Below are positions 42,242 through 57,033 of a DNA stretch of 64,000 nt, piece by piece. The position numbers and the translations under genes were made by a program. Origin of the DNA: Gigantopelta aegis (taxonomy: Eukaryota > Mollusca > Gastropoda > Neomphalida > Peltospiridae); assembly GCF_016097555.1 (NCBI RefSeq), contig NC_054712.1:45904443-45968442 (forward strand). Direction: 5' to 3'. The notes beneath the pieces are model-generated. The model had not been told where the DNA came from. It ran no database searches and worked only from the letters and a program-made list of their open reading frames with translations. How positions within the stretch are numbered: the stretch's first letter is position 1; every line of letters begins with the position of its first letter.

Positions 42242-42347
42242 AATAGCCGATGTATTTTTCGTGCTGGGGTGTCGTTAAACATTCATTCATTCATTCATTC
42301 ATTCATTCATTCATTCATTCATTCATTCATTCATTCATTCATTCATT
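42242..42347 (+). mobile_element. Short LINE-type 3' end with (ATTC)n, 11-bp TSD
   Basis: GATGTATTTTTCGTGCTGGG, TGTCGTTAAAC, then ATTC repeats. CCTCTCTTAGA flanks both sides (42231-42241, 42348-42358). Confidence 0.8.
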
Positions 42348-42364
42348 CCTCTCTTAGACTATAT

Positions 42365-42693
42365 TGGCGGGACGTAGCCCAGTGGTACAGCGCTCGCTCG
42401 ATGCGCGGTCGGTCTGGGATCGATCCCTGTCGGTGGGCCCATTGGGCTATTTTTCGTCACAGCCAGTGCACCACGACTGGCATATCAAAGGCCGTGGTAT
42501 GTGCTATCCTGTCTGTGGGATGGTGCATATAAAATATCCCTTGCTGCTAATCGGAAAGAGTAGCCCATGAAGTGGCGACAGCGGGTTTCCTCTCTCAATA
42601 TCTATGTAGTCCTTAACCATATGTCTGACGCCATATAACCGTAAATACAATGTGTTGAGTGCGTCGTTAAATAAAACATTTCTTTCTTTCTTT
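42365..42693 (+). mobile_element. Full-length type 1 SINE nested in a type 2 SINE, 14-bp TSD
   Basis: Head, core and type 1 tail with (TTTC)n. Flanked by CTCTTAGACTATAT and CTCTTACACTATAT (42351-42364, 42694-42707). Confidence 0.92.
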
Positions 42694-42707
42694 CTCTTAC
42701 ACTATAT

Positions 42708-42791
42708 GTCAAAATTATCATATGTTTGATATCCAATAGCCGATGCTTAATAAATCAATGTGCTCTAGTGATGTTGTTAAACAAAACAAAC
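42708..42791 (+). mobile_element. Type 2 SINE, right part of the nested host
   Basis: Continuation of the 42122-42240 element. Confidence 0.85.
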
Positions 42792-42838
42792 TTTTAACTT
42801 GCTATTGCTATCGCGAGTGTGAGGTGGCTATAAAACAT

Positions 42839-42958
<120 letters not shown>

Positions 42959-43349
42959 GGGGGGAGGGGGGGGGTGGGGTGAGGGTGGGGGTGGGGATTG
43001 TGTGGTGGATGCCGCCATATAGGATACGTTACATTATACTCTTACAACCCCCCCTCCAAAAAAAAAAAAAAAAAAAAACAACAACAGGAATATTCTATAT
43101 GCACTTTCCCACAGACAGGTCAGTGCATATCAGTCTTTGATGGGGCACAGTGAAATGAACTGAACTTGACAGAGTGTATATAGTACAGTGTTGCGTGGGT
43201 TGCTGACTGGCTGTGGGTAATTTATATTACAATCAAATAATACACACACACACACAAGCAAGCACACACAAACACGCGCACTAAGACAGTCACATGTGTA
43301 CACGTAGAAGAAAAGAAACATATTTTCTATAATTAATAAGGGATATATT

Positions 43350-43561
43350 CAGACGCGGATCCAGGGGGGTCGAGGGGGTCTGGACCCCCCTCCCCCCCCC
43401 CCCCCCCCCGCTCGTGACCAGAGAGTTGATCTCGACAACGGGAATATACTTCAAATCCATCTAAAGCTATCTTCAAATATGAAAATTTCCTATCGAGGGG
43501 GGGGGGGGGGGGGGTGGCTCAAGATTGGACCCCCCTGCTAAAATTCCTGGATCCGCCCCTG
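43350..43561. mobile_element. hAT-like MITE, about 212 bp, 5-bp TSD
   Basis: Ends CAGACGCGGATCCAGG and CCTGGATCCGCCCCTG, ATATT on both sides, with poly-C and poly-G runs inside near the ends. Confidence 0.75.
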
Positions 43562-43870
43562 ATATTATAAACAGAAGTCGTAGTCATACAAAACGACCTG
43601 TCACAACTAAACCCGAACAGTATGATCCCGTAGCAACGCTGCAAGAGTTAGCGCCCTTGAAACACTTTTCAGACTTCCACCGAATCTCATTATCAGATGA
43701 TCGTGCGATTACTGCTGTCTACAGCGGATAAATCCGATAATGCGCGAATGAATGTTTGCAAGAGTTGAGATGGTGGGGGCGTTATATTGTTTAAACAATG
43801 TTAAACATATTATATTACTCATAAAAAATATTTGCTACATATGCGTTAAAATACAATTATTATTTTACTG

Positions 43871-44630
43871 AAAGAAGGAAATGTTTTATTTTAACGACAC
43901 TCAACACATTTTATTTACGGTTATATGGCGTCGGCCTAAGGACCACACAGATATTGAGAGAGGAAACCCGCTGTCGTCACTTCATGGGCTACTCTTTTCG
44001 ATTAGCAGCAAGGGATATTTTATATGCACCATCCCATAGGCAGGGTAGAACGTACCACAGCCTTTGACGTACCAGTCGTGGTGCACTGTCTGGAACGAGA
44101 AATGGCCTCAGATTACAGTTATCTTCCCATTTGGTTGTCCAAAATCCGGAAGTTTCACCGCGCAAGTAGTCTGCTGTTTGACTGTGATTATTTCATGGCA
44201 GACAGCTATGAAGTGGCAACTGTTTGACTGAAGTGACAGGGGATAGCATGTAGTTTGTAAACATGTGTAACTTGTCGACATTGAAGACTTGTTTGTGGTA
44301 ATTCCGGCCCATGCAAAAGTAGTGCTTTTTGTGTAAAATGGGTGTACTCCGGCCTGGTTTAGAGGGTGTGTCTGTTTAAACCAATATGCTGGGAGAAAGA
44401 GCTGGACAACAGGGGTTGTCCTTTTCAGGGTATGTGTCCCCCATGCAGGCAAAGGTACATACAAAACTTCACGGGCCTGCTGATATTAATAAAAATGTTA
44501 TAGCCACTAAGGCTATATAGAAACATATAGCGAAATTAATTGTGGTCTGAGGCCAAATAGCCCAATGGGCCCACTGACGGGGATCGATCCAAACCAACCG
44601 CGCTTTGTCACTGGGCTGCATCTCGCCACC
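43871..44630 (-). mobile_element. Type 1 SINE split by a MITE, 10-bp TSD
   Basis: Tail and core at 43871-44103, head at 44559-44630. TATTTTACTG flanks both sides (43861-43870, 44631-44640). Unit E at 56175-56184 holds the site once, uninterrupted. Confidence 0.9.
44104..44554. mobile_element. MITE, 451 bp, 4-bp TSD (AAAT), inside a SINE
   Basis: Starts GGCCTCAGA and ends TCTGAGGCC. AAAT at 44100-44103 and 44555-44558, while the SINE consensus has it once. Internally it is the inverted relative of 11826-12255. Confidence 0.88.
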
Positions 44631-44956
44631 TATTTTACTGAATGCTGATGAATGGAACTAAACAGTGTCAGGGAATTAAACGGAGTATCAGCTGAGCTGT
44701 TAATAAACCTAAATAATAATCACAATGGACATGGATAACGAAGGACTGTTTCCTACTTTAGGTATCGCAGGGATGCTATCTTTATCAATATTGAATTGTA
44801 AATCGTAAATGCCCATAGAAACGATCTAGGTGGGTACAAATTGTAAGGCGGAGACCCAGTCTCTAGTGGGGGACACAAGTCACATTGTTATTTTTATTTA
44901 TATCGAGTAGAAAAACAACAACAACCAAAAGCAACAAACCCCCCAAAACAAATAAC

Positions 44957-44958
<2 letters not shown>

Positions 44959-45012
<54 letters not shown>
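44959..45012. repeat. (CA)n microsatellite
   Basis: About 54 bases of CA in an A/C-rich region (44920-45280) that is matched by an ACAAAAC-rich region at 59470-59700 in unit E. Confidence 0.95.
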
Positions 45013-45013
<1 letters not shown>

Positions 45014-45852
45014 CCCACCCCCATAAAACAGCACAACCCCCAGAACCCCTCTCCCCAAAACACCAAATAAACAAAAACAAACAAACAAAAAACGAAAAAA
45101 CGAAAAAACACCCCCATTAGCCTAATATTCCTATAAAAACACACAATTCACAACAAAATAAAACGAAACAAAATAAAACCAAAATCAAAGCAAACCAAAC
45201 CAAACCAACCAAAAACCCCACAAAAAGCCCCAGAGCTAAACAAAACAAAACAGTGCAAAACAAAACGGAGCACAAGCATTTATTTTCATCCTTACAGGTC
45301 CCCTGTTTTCGTGAACTCCCAACTTCACTCTCCCACTGGCTTAGCCAGGATTTTGTGGGGTGGGGGGGGGGGGGGGGGGGGGGACTCATATTGGGGCAAC
45401 CCACATTATGAATGTATGTATGATTTTATAAAATTTAATAGTTTTTAAAAAGTATGATTGGTGGCATGCCCCCCACCCCTCCCTACGCCACTTCGCTCTT
45501 CACAGACTAGAAACTAGTTCATCAAGATTAACCTCGAATACAAGTGCAAGCTTAAAACATGTATCAGTCGGCTATACAGAATTTGGTACAATTAAATACC
45601 CATTCAGTATACCATGCACGGTCCAACAACTAATTAATACAGTTTCAGAAAATATTATTCTTATTTTCAATGAGTGATTAAGTTTAAGTGGTTACGTACG
45701 TGCATGCAGTAATTAATAAATCAACGGAAACAGACATTACTGGATTTAACAAATCCTTGATTATCAATTTCATCAGCTGGCATTGTTCCTTACCAACGCG
45801 TTGCTAAGATTAGTAACAGTGCTGACAACAGGCTGTTAGTGACAGGGTAGGG

Positions 45853-45859
45853 TATAAAA
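45853..45859 (+). promoter_or_regulatory. TATA box of gene D
   Basis: TATAAAA with a TCAGT initiator-like motif about 25-30 bases downstream (45878-45885) and the ATG at 45943. The spacing fits a classical TATA promoter with a short 5' UTR. Confidence 0.7.
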
Positions 45860-45942
45860 CACGGATCGTGCGTGTGTCAGTCAGTGTGAATATCTCGTGT
45901 GTACTAACTGTGAACTTACGACTACTGCAAACACCATTCAAA

Positions 45943-49496
<3,554 letters not shown>

Positions 49497-49801
49497 TAAG
49501 CCAGGCTAAATCCTACCAGTATCAATTCAGAACACAACTCATTTGGATCCTAACAAACCTACTCTAATTCACCATGTGTCGTGCAGTCGAAGAGAACTTG
49601 AAACGAACAGTCAGTGTTTCACTGAGATAAAAACAAAATCCATTATTTATTTATTATACACATTTATATCATATTCTGTTTATATTTGTTTATTTATTTA
49701 TTTATTTATTTATTAATCTATCTATCTATTTATCTATCTATTTATAACCTATTTATTAAGCTATTTATTTGCATCTGTCTATAACAATGAATTGTATTCT
49801 G

Positions 49802-49807
49802 AATAAA
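49802..49807 (+). terminator. Poly(A) signal of gene D
   Basis: AATAAA 306 bases after the stop codon. A second copy of the sequence that follows it resumes at 53791, immediately after the assembly gap. Confidence 0.6.
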
Positions 49808-50096
49808 CATACATTGCCAGCCGAAACTATTTTGAGTTCCACTTTAGTTTTTAATTAGACATTTGTTTTCCTGCTTATGTTAACTGTATGTGGTACAGAT
49901 GTTGGCTTTGGTATCTGTCTACCTAGGACACTTTTTAATGAGAGAGAATGTATGGGCGGAACCCTCAAGGGGGAGGGGGGGGGGGGGGCACTGTTAATAC
50001 GATGGTTCAGGGAATGGAACCTGTTATGAGTGTTCGAGGCTATACTCCCTCGGGAAAGGTTTTAATTTCAAGTGTTCAAATATGGTACAATCGAAT

Positions 50097-50139
50097 GGAG
50101 AAGTCGGAGTGGATGAGGCCTGGCTTACACCTCTCCACT

Positions 50140-50176
<37 letters not shown>

Positions 50177-50408
50177 CGGGGGGGGGGTGTACTCTGATTG
50201 AATGACACTGCGAATACAACCAATACCAGCCTCCAGTCATTCAACCAATCAGCGCCCTTGAAACACTTTTTATACTTACACCGAATCTCAGTATCGGATT
50301 ATCGTGCGATTACTGCTGTCTACAGCGGATAAATCCGATAATGTGCGAATGAATGTTTGCAAGAGTTGGGATGGTGGGGGTGTTATATTGTTTAATCAAT
50401 GTTAAACA
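50097..50408 (+). repeat. Relic unit junction 1 (3' flank joined to next upstream flank)
   Basis: The tubulin 3' flank (CTTACACCTCTCCACTGG, then poly-G) runs directly into the upstream-flank sequence (GCGCCCTTGAAACACTTTT onward) and stops at a Tc1 end. No tubulin gene follows, so this is a broken tandem-unit boundary. Confidence 0.7.
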
Positions 50409-50730
50409 TATATACTCATCAAAAAATTTGACATTGGTAAAAATAATGCTATCAAATTATTTTTACAGAATCAAAAACATAAAGACAATCGAGTAAGTGA
50501 GCGAATAGTGATACAAAAACATTAGAAAACACGTCCGATTCGCATAGACGTAACCATAGTCAACGTTTGTACTGAAACGCAAAAGCGCCACCCTTAGAGA
50601 AGCACTTGCATCATGAAATTCTGTAACTTTGCATGCCGAACCCTCCTTTGGTGGGCATAAAAGGCCACATCAGCAGTAATTCAAACAGACTGCATAACGA
50701 CACTGTAGGTAAAGCAATAATGCCAAGAGT
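50409..50730 (+). mobile_element. Tc1-type element, 5' fragment
   Basis: Repeats 51295-51620 (CTTTGCATGCC, GGCATAAAAGGCCACATCAG) and stops just after the transposase start (ATGCCAAGA), then jumps to tubulin 3' flank. Confidence 0.7.
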
Positions 50731-51294
50731 GGAGTCGGAGTGGAGGAGGCTTGGCTTACACCTCTCCACTGGGGGGGGGGGGGGGGGGGGGGGGGGGGTA
50801 CTCTGATTGAATGACACTGCGAATACAACCAATACCAGCCTTCAGTCATTCAATCAATCAGCGCCCTTGAAACACTTTTCAGACCAGTGTTCGAGATTAA
50901 ATGTTTTAGCCAGTATCCCAGTTGGATACTAATATTTCAAAATCTGGTATCCCACCTGAGAATTTAGTATCCCACTAAAATTAAATTAATAAATAACATC
51001 GTAACAAACTTGGACAACACTGTTACTTAACTTCACCAGTAAATGACAACTTTCATTATATTGTATCCCGGTGGAATACTGAGTTCTTGAAGTCTGGTAT
51101 CTAAAATTAAATTCTGGTATCCCCGGGATATCGGGATATCGTTAATCTCGAACACTGGACTTCCACCAAATCTCATTATCAGATTATCGTGCGATCACTG
51201 TCTACAGTGGATAAATCCGATAATGCGCGAATGAATGTTTGCAAGAGTTGGGATGGTCGGTGTGTTATATTGTTTAATCAATGTTAAACATATA
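50731..51294 (+). repeat. Relic unit junction 2
   Basis: Second copy of the same junction, interrupted by a 273-bp MITE at 50885-51157 and again ending at a Tc1 5' end. With the preceding 320 bases of Tc1 it forms a tandem repeat of junction 1 plus Tc1 start. Confidence 0.7.
50885..51157. mobile_element. MITE, 273 bp, within unit junction 2
   Basis: Inverted ends CAGTGTTCGAGATTAA. GAC is repeated at both sides (50882-50884, 51158-51160). The other junction copies are empty here. Superfamily not assigned. Confidence 0.75.
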
Positions 51295-53278
51295 TACTCA
51301 TCAAAAAAGAAACTTGACATTGGTAAAAATAATGCTATCAGATTATTTTTACAGAATCAAAAACATCGTAAAGACAATCGAGTAAGTGAGCAAATGGTGA
51401 TGCAAAAACATTAGAAAACACGTCCGATTCGCATAAACGTAACCAAAGTCAACGTTTGTACTGAAACGCAAAAACGCAACTCTCAGAGAAGCACATGCAT
51501 CATGAAATTCTATAACTTTGCATGCCCACCCCTCCTTTGGTGGGGCATAAAAGGCCACATCAGCAGTAATTCAAACAGACCGCATAACGACACTGTAGGT
51601 AACGCAATAATGCCAAGAATGACGTCAGCTCAACGCAATAATGCCATAAGGAGATTGCAAGCAGGGGAAACTCAACAAGCTGTGGCATGGCACTTTAGCG
51701 TCTCCAGACAGATCATCTCTGCTTTATGGGCACGGTACAACACCACTCAAAAAGTTAATAACAGGCCACGGTCAGGTCAGGTCGTCCCAGAATAACTACT
51801 GCCGCTCAAGATCGATACATCCAGGTGTGTCATCTTCGAAATCGAAACACAACAGCAACAACCACAACGACACAAATCCCTAGACTACGCAGAATTTCTG
51901 ACACGTGCCAGCAGAGGATGTTGCACGTGTCAGTGAGGAGATTTTGCAATCTAATTAAATTTAGCTCCTCTATTACATGTGGATCTAACAGCAGCCCGTT
52001 GGAGCTCATGTCCATTTGACCTTTCATTCGACCAATCAAAATCTTACTTGCAAAATCACCCCAGTGATTTGAAAAGAATTTGAAAACATTCGGGATTATG
52101 CCGAGGATATACAAAATGATTCGGGTGAATTACGAAGTATGCCGGAAACTAATTGCAATATAAAATTTTATATAAAATTCGCTTCAAGACGGAAAAAAAC
52201 CCCGTGATAGTATAGCCATAAAATCTGTTTATATTAGTATGCAATCCATAGTTTATTACTGCACTTTTCCCCGTTTATTCAGTGTTGAAATAGACTAACA
52301 AGTTCGCCTATTGCATAAATAGTCTCGCCCGATATTTTTAGAATTTGTATGCTCCCGAATAACGCTATAAAAGGCGAAGTGTAATTGGTTGATATTTAAA
52401 TTGTTATTTATAGATGAAATGTCACCTGGACATGGGAGTCCACGCAATGCTGTTAGATCTACTGGCAATCTAATTAAAATTAGCTCCACTATTACATGTG
52501 CATCTAACAGCAGCCAGTTGGAGCTCATGTCCACCAATCAAAACCTTATTTGCAGAATCATGCCAGTGATTTAAAAACAATTTGAAAATATTTCGAATTA
52601 TCCTGAGGGTATACGACATGTTTCGTGTGAATTACGAATGCCTTAAAACATGTTTTATCTTATAAAATAAATAATTTGTAATGTAAAACTGAAGACTAAT
52701 TTAGTTGGGGGTTTTTTTATAAATAAATAAATAATTTGTAATGTAAAATTGAAGACTGATAACCCATCGCGTACGTATTGGTATGGTTCGCTGTACTGCG
52801 GCCACTGAAATAGACTCACCCGATATTTTTAGAATTTGTATGCTCCCAAATAACGTTATAAAAGGCGAAGTGTGATTGGTCAATATTTAAATTATTATTG
52901 ACAGACGAAATGTTACCTGGACATTGGAGACTACGCAGTGTTGTTAGCAAGCTGATTAAAATTAGTTCTACTGGTCTAAATAAGGCATTCGTAATTCACA
53001 TGAAACATATCGTATACCCGCAGGATAATTCGGAATAGTTTCAAATTATTTTCAAATCACTGGCATGATTCTGCAAGTAAGGTTTTGATTGGTGGACATG
53101 AGCTCCAACTGGCTGCTGTTAGATCCACATGTAATAGTGGAGCTAATTTTAATTAGATTGGATCTACTGGTCGACCCAGTAGAGCTAATTTTAATCAGAT
53201 TGGAGATTTTGCAGCGCCACAACGTCCAGACATTACCTTGGCCTGCCCGTTTGACAGATTTAAACCGAATAGACTAGC
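51295..53278 (+). mobile_element. Tc1-type transposon, deleted, with MITE inserted
   Basis: 51611-51795 encodes a Tc1-type helix-turn-helix (MPRMTSAQRNNAIRRLQAGE, then FSVSRQIISALWARY and RPRSGQ), shifting frame after about 60 residues. Most of the catalytic part is missing. After the MITE, the frame EILQRHNVQTLPWPARLTDL continues from 53204, matching the last DDE motif region. The 3' end is ragged. Confidence 0.75.
51947..53202. mobile_element. Composite Mutator-like MITE, 9-bp TSD, inside Tc1
   Basis: Bounded by CAATCTAATTAAATTTAGCT and AGCTAATTTTAATCAGATTG. GAGATTTTG flanks both sides (51938-51946, 53203-53211). Inside are one nearly complete copy of the 4074-4637 type, further partial copies from 52466, and an inverted head at 52977-53165. 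Confidence 0.85.
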
Positions 53279-53590
53279 TATGGGTTGGTGGGGGTATTAT
53301 ATTGTTTAAACAATGATAAACATATTATGTTGCTCATAAAAATAGTTGCTGCATATGTGTTAAAGGCATATTGTCACAGATCACTGACCTATTTAATGGT
53401 CTAACAAAGTATTACTGGAACAAAAATAATTTGATTTGTTCCTATATGTACTTTATTTAACCATCTTCATAACCACCATACTCCATTTATTAATTATATT
53501 TTGTAAAAATAATTGAATTATGGCAATGGTCCATAATTCAAAAACTAAAATTGCGGAGAGGGTTGACATGGATTTCATTCCATCATGGTT
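53279..53590. other. Unit-flank scrap and probable MITE before the gap
   Basis: 53279-53368 matches the unit upstream flank (TATTATATTGTTTAAACAAT). From about 53369 (GGCATATTGTCACAGATCAC) the sequence departs and runs into the gap. Confidence 0.5.
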
Positions 53591-53790
53591 NNNNNNNNNN
53601 NNNNNNNNNNNNNNNNNNNNNNNNNNNNNNNNNNNNNNNNNNNNNNNNNNNNNNNNNNNNNNNNNNNNNNNNNNNNNNNNNNNNNNNNNNNNNNNNNNNN
53701 NNNNNNNNNNNNNNNNNNNNNNNNNNNNNNNNNNNNNNNNNNNNNNNNNNNNNNNNNNNNNNNNNNNNNNNNNNNNNNNNNNNNNNNNNN
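53591..53790. other. Assembly gap (200 N)
   Basis: Exactly 200 unknown bases, which looks like a placeholder rather than a measured length. It falls inside a probable MITE on the left and just before the repeated tubulin 3' flank on the right. Confidence 0.95.
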
Positions 53791-54018
53791 TACATTGCCA
53801 ACCGAAAGTATCTTGAGTTCCACTTTTAGTGTTTATTAATGCGATGGCTCGGGGAATGGAACTTGTTATGAGTGTCCGACACCACACTGCTACGGGAAAT
53901 ATTTGAATTTCAAGTGTTCACAATCTAATGGAGAAGTCGGAGTGCAGGAGGCCCCGCTTACACTTCTCCATTGGAGTGTGTACACTGATTGAATGACACT
54001 GCGAATACAACCAATACC

Positions 54019-54333
54019 GGGGCGAGATTTACCTCAGTCGGCTGTGTGCTCGCTTGAGGTGCTTGCATCACAAGATTGAACCACCTCGGTGGATCCTTTC
54101 AGGTGTTTGGGTTTTTCTCGTTCCAACCAGTGCACCACAACTGGTCAAAGGCCGTGGTATGTATTTTTCTGTCTGTGGGAAAGTGCATATAAAAGATCCC
54201 TTGCTGCGTTAGAAAAAAATGTAGCGGGTTTCCTCTAATGACTACGAGTCAGAATTACATGTTTGACATCCAGTAGCCGATGATTAATTAATGTGCTCCA
54301 GTGGTGTCGTTAAACAAAACAAACTTTTATTTT
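54019..54333 (+). mobile_element. Full-length type 3 SINE, 13-bp TSD
   Basis: Type 3 head with CTCAGTCGGCTGTGTGCTCG, core and type 2 tail. TACAACCAATACC flanks both sides (54006-54018, 54334-54346). Junction copies near 50215 and 50823 are empty. Confidence 0.92.
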
Positions 54334-54532
54334 TACAACCAATACCAGCCTTCAGTCAATCAATCAACGCTGCAATAGTTAGTGCCCTTGAAACACTTTT
54401 CAGACTTACACCGACTCTTATTATCGGATTATCGTGCGATTACTGCCGTCTACAATCCGATAATGCGTGAATGAATGTTTGCAAAGAGGTGGGATTGTGG
54501 GGGTGTTATATTTAAACAATGTTAAACATATA

Positions 54533-55767
54533 CTTAACAGCATTGAAAACGCCACACCAAGAAATGTTTGGATTTCGAAAAGAATGCCTATTTGTCTACG
54601 TATCAAATCACGTGGGGTCACAATGAAAAGTCAATAACGCGTATGACCACCATCTGCAGCAACAAAAGCCATACAACGTCTTCTCATCGACCCAATAAGT
54701 CTGCGAATAGTGTTCTGGGGGATAGCATTCCACTCCTGCTGTAGTGCATTTTCCAGTTCTCTAAGGTTATTTATTTGTGGACGATGTGAGATGCGTTGAC
54801 CAAGGTAATCCCAAAGAACTCTATTGGCGATAAATCAAGGGACATTGCTGGCCATTCAAGCAAAGGGACATTACTGTTCACTAGCTACTGTGTTGTAACA
54901 CATGTGCTTAGGCGTTGTCTTGCTGAAATGTGTACATATCCCGATACTGATGAAAGAAGGGAATGACATGATTTTGCAAGACGTTATGCCGGTAATAAAT
55001 GACCTTCATTCTGCCACGGCAAACATGAAGTGCTGTTCGGTGATGATAACTGATCCAGCCCCACACCATGACACTCCCTTCACCCCATCGATCCGTCTGG
55101 ACAAGACAGTCATTGTGGTAACGTTCTCCACGCCTAAGCCACACCCGCAACCGACCATCAGCATTCCCTAAATGGAAACGGGATTCGTCAGAGAAAAGCA
55201 CACCATGCCAACGTTGTAATCAACAATGACGATACCATCCTGTCAAACGTCGGCGCTCATTTTGATGTCGATCAGTCAGGATAGGTCTAACATATGATCG
55301 TTGAGCACGCAGCCCAGCAGAGCGAAGGCGGCGACGCACAGTGTCTGCTTAGATAACACCTCGTCGACCTTGAACAGTTGGTGCAGCCCTGGCAGCTGGC
55401 AGCGTTTGATCACGAATATGGAGGCGAACAATATGGCGATCTTGTGGTGTCGTAACACGTCGTTGGCTTGGACGTGGACGGTCCCTGATGGTTCCTGTCT
55501 GCTGGTATCTCCTGTGGATTCTAGTGATTGTTGAATGGTGGCATCCAGACCGCTGTGCGATGACTCTACTCGAAATGCTGACTTGAAGCATGCCTAAGTC
55601 ACGTTCACGTTCCTCAGCTGTCAACCTTGCCATCACTTGTTTAACGTTCCCTCAAAGACTACTTCATAAATGAAAGTGGTTTTTCAGAGACCATCTTTTA
55701 TAGCCCCAATCAGCATGATTTGCATATTCAATTTACGTTTTTCATGCTATGCATCAGGGCCGTAGCT

Positions 55768-55799
<32 letters not shown>

Positions 55800-56120
55800 A
55801 TGAAAGAAAAAAAATCCGGAAAGCATTATAGAAACTTAAAGAAAATTCTGTTTAAGGAGTTTTAGACTATTAACTACTCATTTGCCCCCCCCCCCCCCCC
55901 CCCCCCCCAATAAAATATCCTAGCTACGGCTCTGTGCATGCAATATGTTGTGTTTTGGTGTTGTGTTTCATGGAGTGTTCAGGCAATCGTTTTTTTAAGT
56001 TATTCGTCGTCATACATGGTCTATAAGGTAGTACGGTACTTATTCATTGATATTTTTAATGGTGATATACGCCCATTCACATTTATCATCAACTGGTGGT
56101 GCGTTTTCAATGCTGTTCAG
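54533..56120 (-). mobile_element. Tc1-type transposon with broken transposase, TA TSD
   Basis: Inverted ends share AACAGCATTGAAAACGC. TA flanks both sides, and unit D near 43813 is the empty site. Minus-strand coding pieces: N-terminal helix-turn-helix at 55636-55349 (MARLTAEERERDLGML, then VIAQRSGCHHSTITRIHRRY) and DDE core at 55201-54908 (FSDESRF and FQQDNA), then an LEWPAMSLDLSPIE-like part in another frame. Frame breaks separate them, so it is inactive. A 180-bp MITE sits inside. Confidence 0.88.
55755..55934. mobile_element. hAT-like MITE, 180 bp, 5-bp TSD, inside Tc1
   Basis: Ends CAGGGCCGTAGCTGG and CTAGCTACGGCTCTG, TGCAT on both sides. Long poly-G after the left end and poly-C before the right end. 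Confidence 0.78.
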
Positions 56121-56204
56121 TATATTATGTTACTCATAAAAATAGTTGCTGCATATGTGTTAAAATACAATTATTATTTTACTGAATGCTGATGAATGGA
56201 ACTA

Positions 56205-57033
56205 TACTCAAAGGCAAAAGTTATTGTGACATGGATTGTTTGGAGTAATAAATTTGTGAATGGATGTATGGATGTAAACCAGAGAAAATGTGCATGAAAC
56301 AGCTCAAAGAAATGCAAACAAGCAGTTGTTGCAGCGACTGCATGCTTTGTGCAAAAACATGGAATATTCGGGAGAAATGCTGTCCAGTGTTCACCATAAA
56401 AGGCCAGACATTCAGCCACTCTGTGCAGCCTTCAGAAGTCCAGAAGTCAGAAAAACACCATTAGTGAACTGTTTGATACAATTTCGTCATGCCACGCCTC
56501 GGTGAAAATGACAGATGGCGAGTCATAGGGATGCTTGAATCTGGGACCTCGCAGCGTGACGTCGCACGTCAATTCAACGTCCACAGAAACACAATATGGC
56601 ACTTATGGCAATAATATCAACAAAACAACCAAGTCAGGGACCGTCCCCGTAGCGGCCGACCAGCCATGACAACCCCTTGCCAAGACACATAGATCCGAAC
56701 CACGCATCTGCGAAACAGGTTCCAGCCAGCAACCCTGACAGCCCGTACCATTCCTTTCTCCAGCGTTTAGTGGCCTCAATGAGACGACGGTGCCAGGTCT
56801 GTTTCAATGCTCAAGGTGGACACTCGCTACTAACTGTGTGAACTTCGCTCTGGACCCCCTCTAGTGATGTGGCTCATTTGCATATGCCAGGTGCTCCCTT
56901 TTTATGGACTATTGCTCGTTTCCATACTTTCGGACATTTCTCTTTCCATGGTATAACGTTTCATACACGGCAGTAAAAACCTATCATCAGTTATCTGTCT
57001 TTTGTGTGTCACAATATCCTTTGCCTTTTAGTG
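56205..57033 (+). mobile_element. Second Tc1-type transposon, internally deleted, TA TSD
   Basis: Inverted ends share AAAGGCAAA and ATTGTGACA. TA at 56203-56204 and 57034-57035; unit D at about 44660 is the empty site. 56489-56614 encodes a Tc1-type helix-turn-helix (GENDRWRVIGMLESG, then VARQFNVHRNTIWHLW) ending in a stop, followed in frame by RDRPRSGRPAMTT. The catalytic part is missing. Confidence 0.85.

Noticed and set aside
53453-53887. Open frames across the gap
   Set aside because: They run through unknown bases and carry no information.
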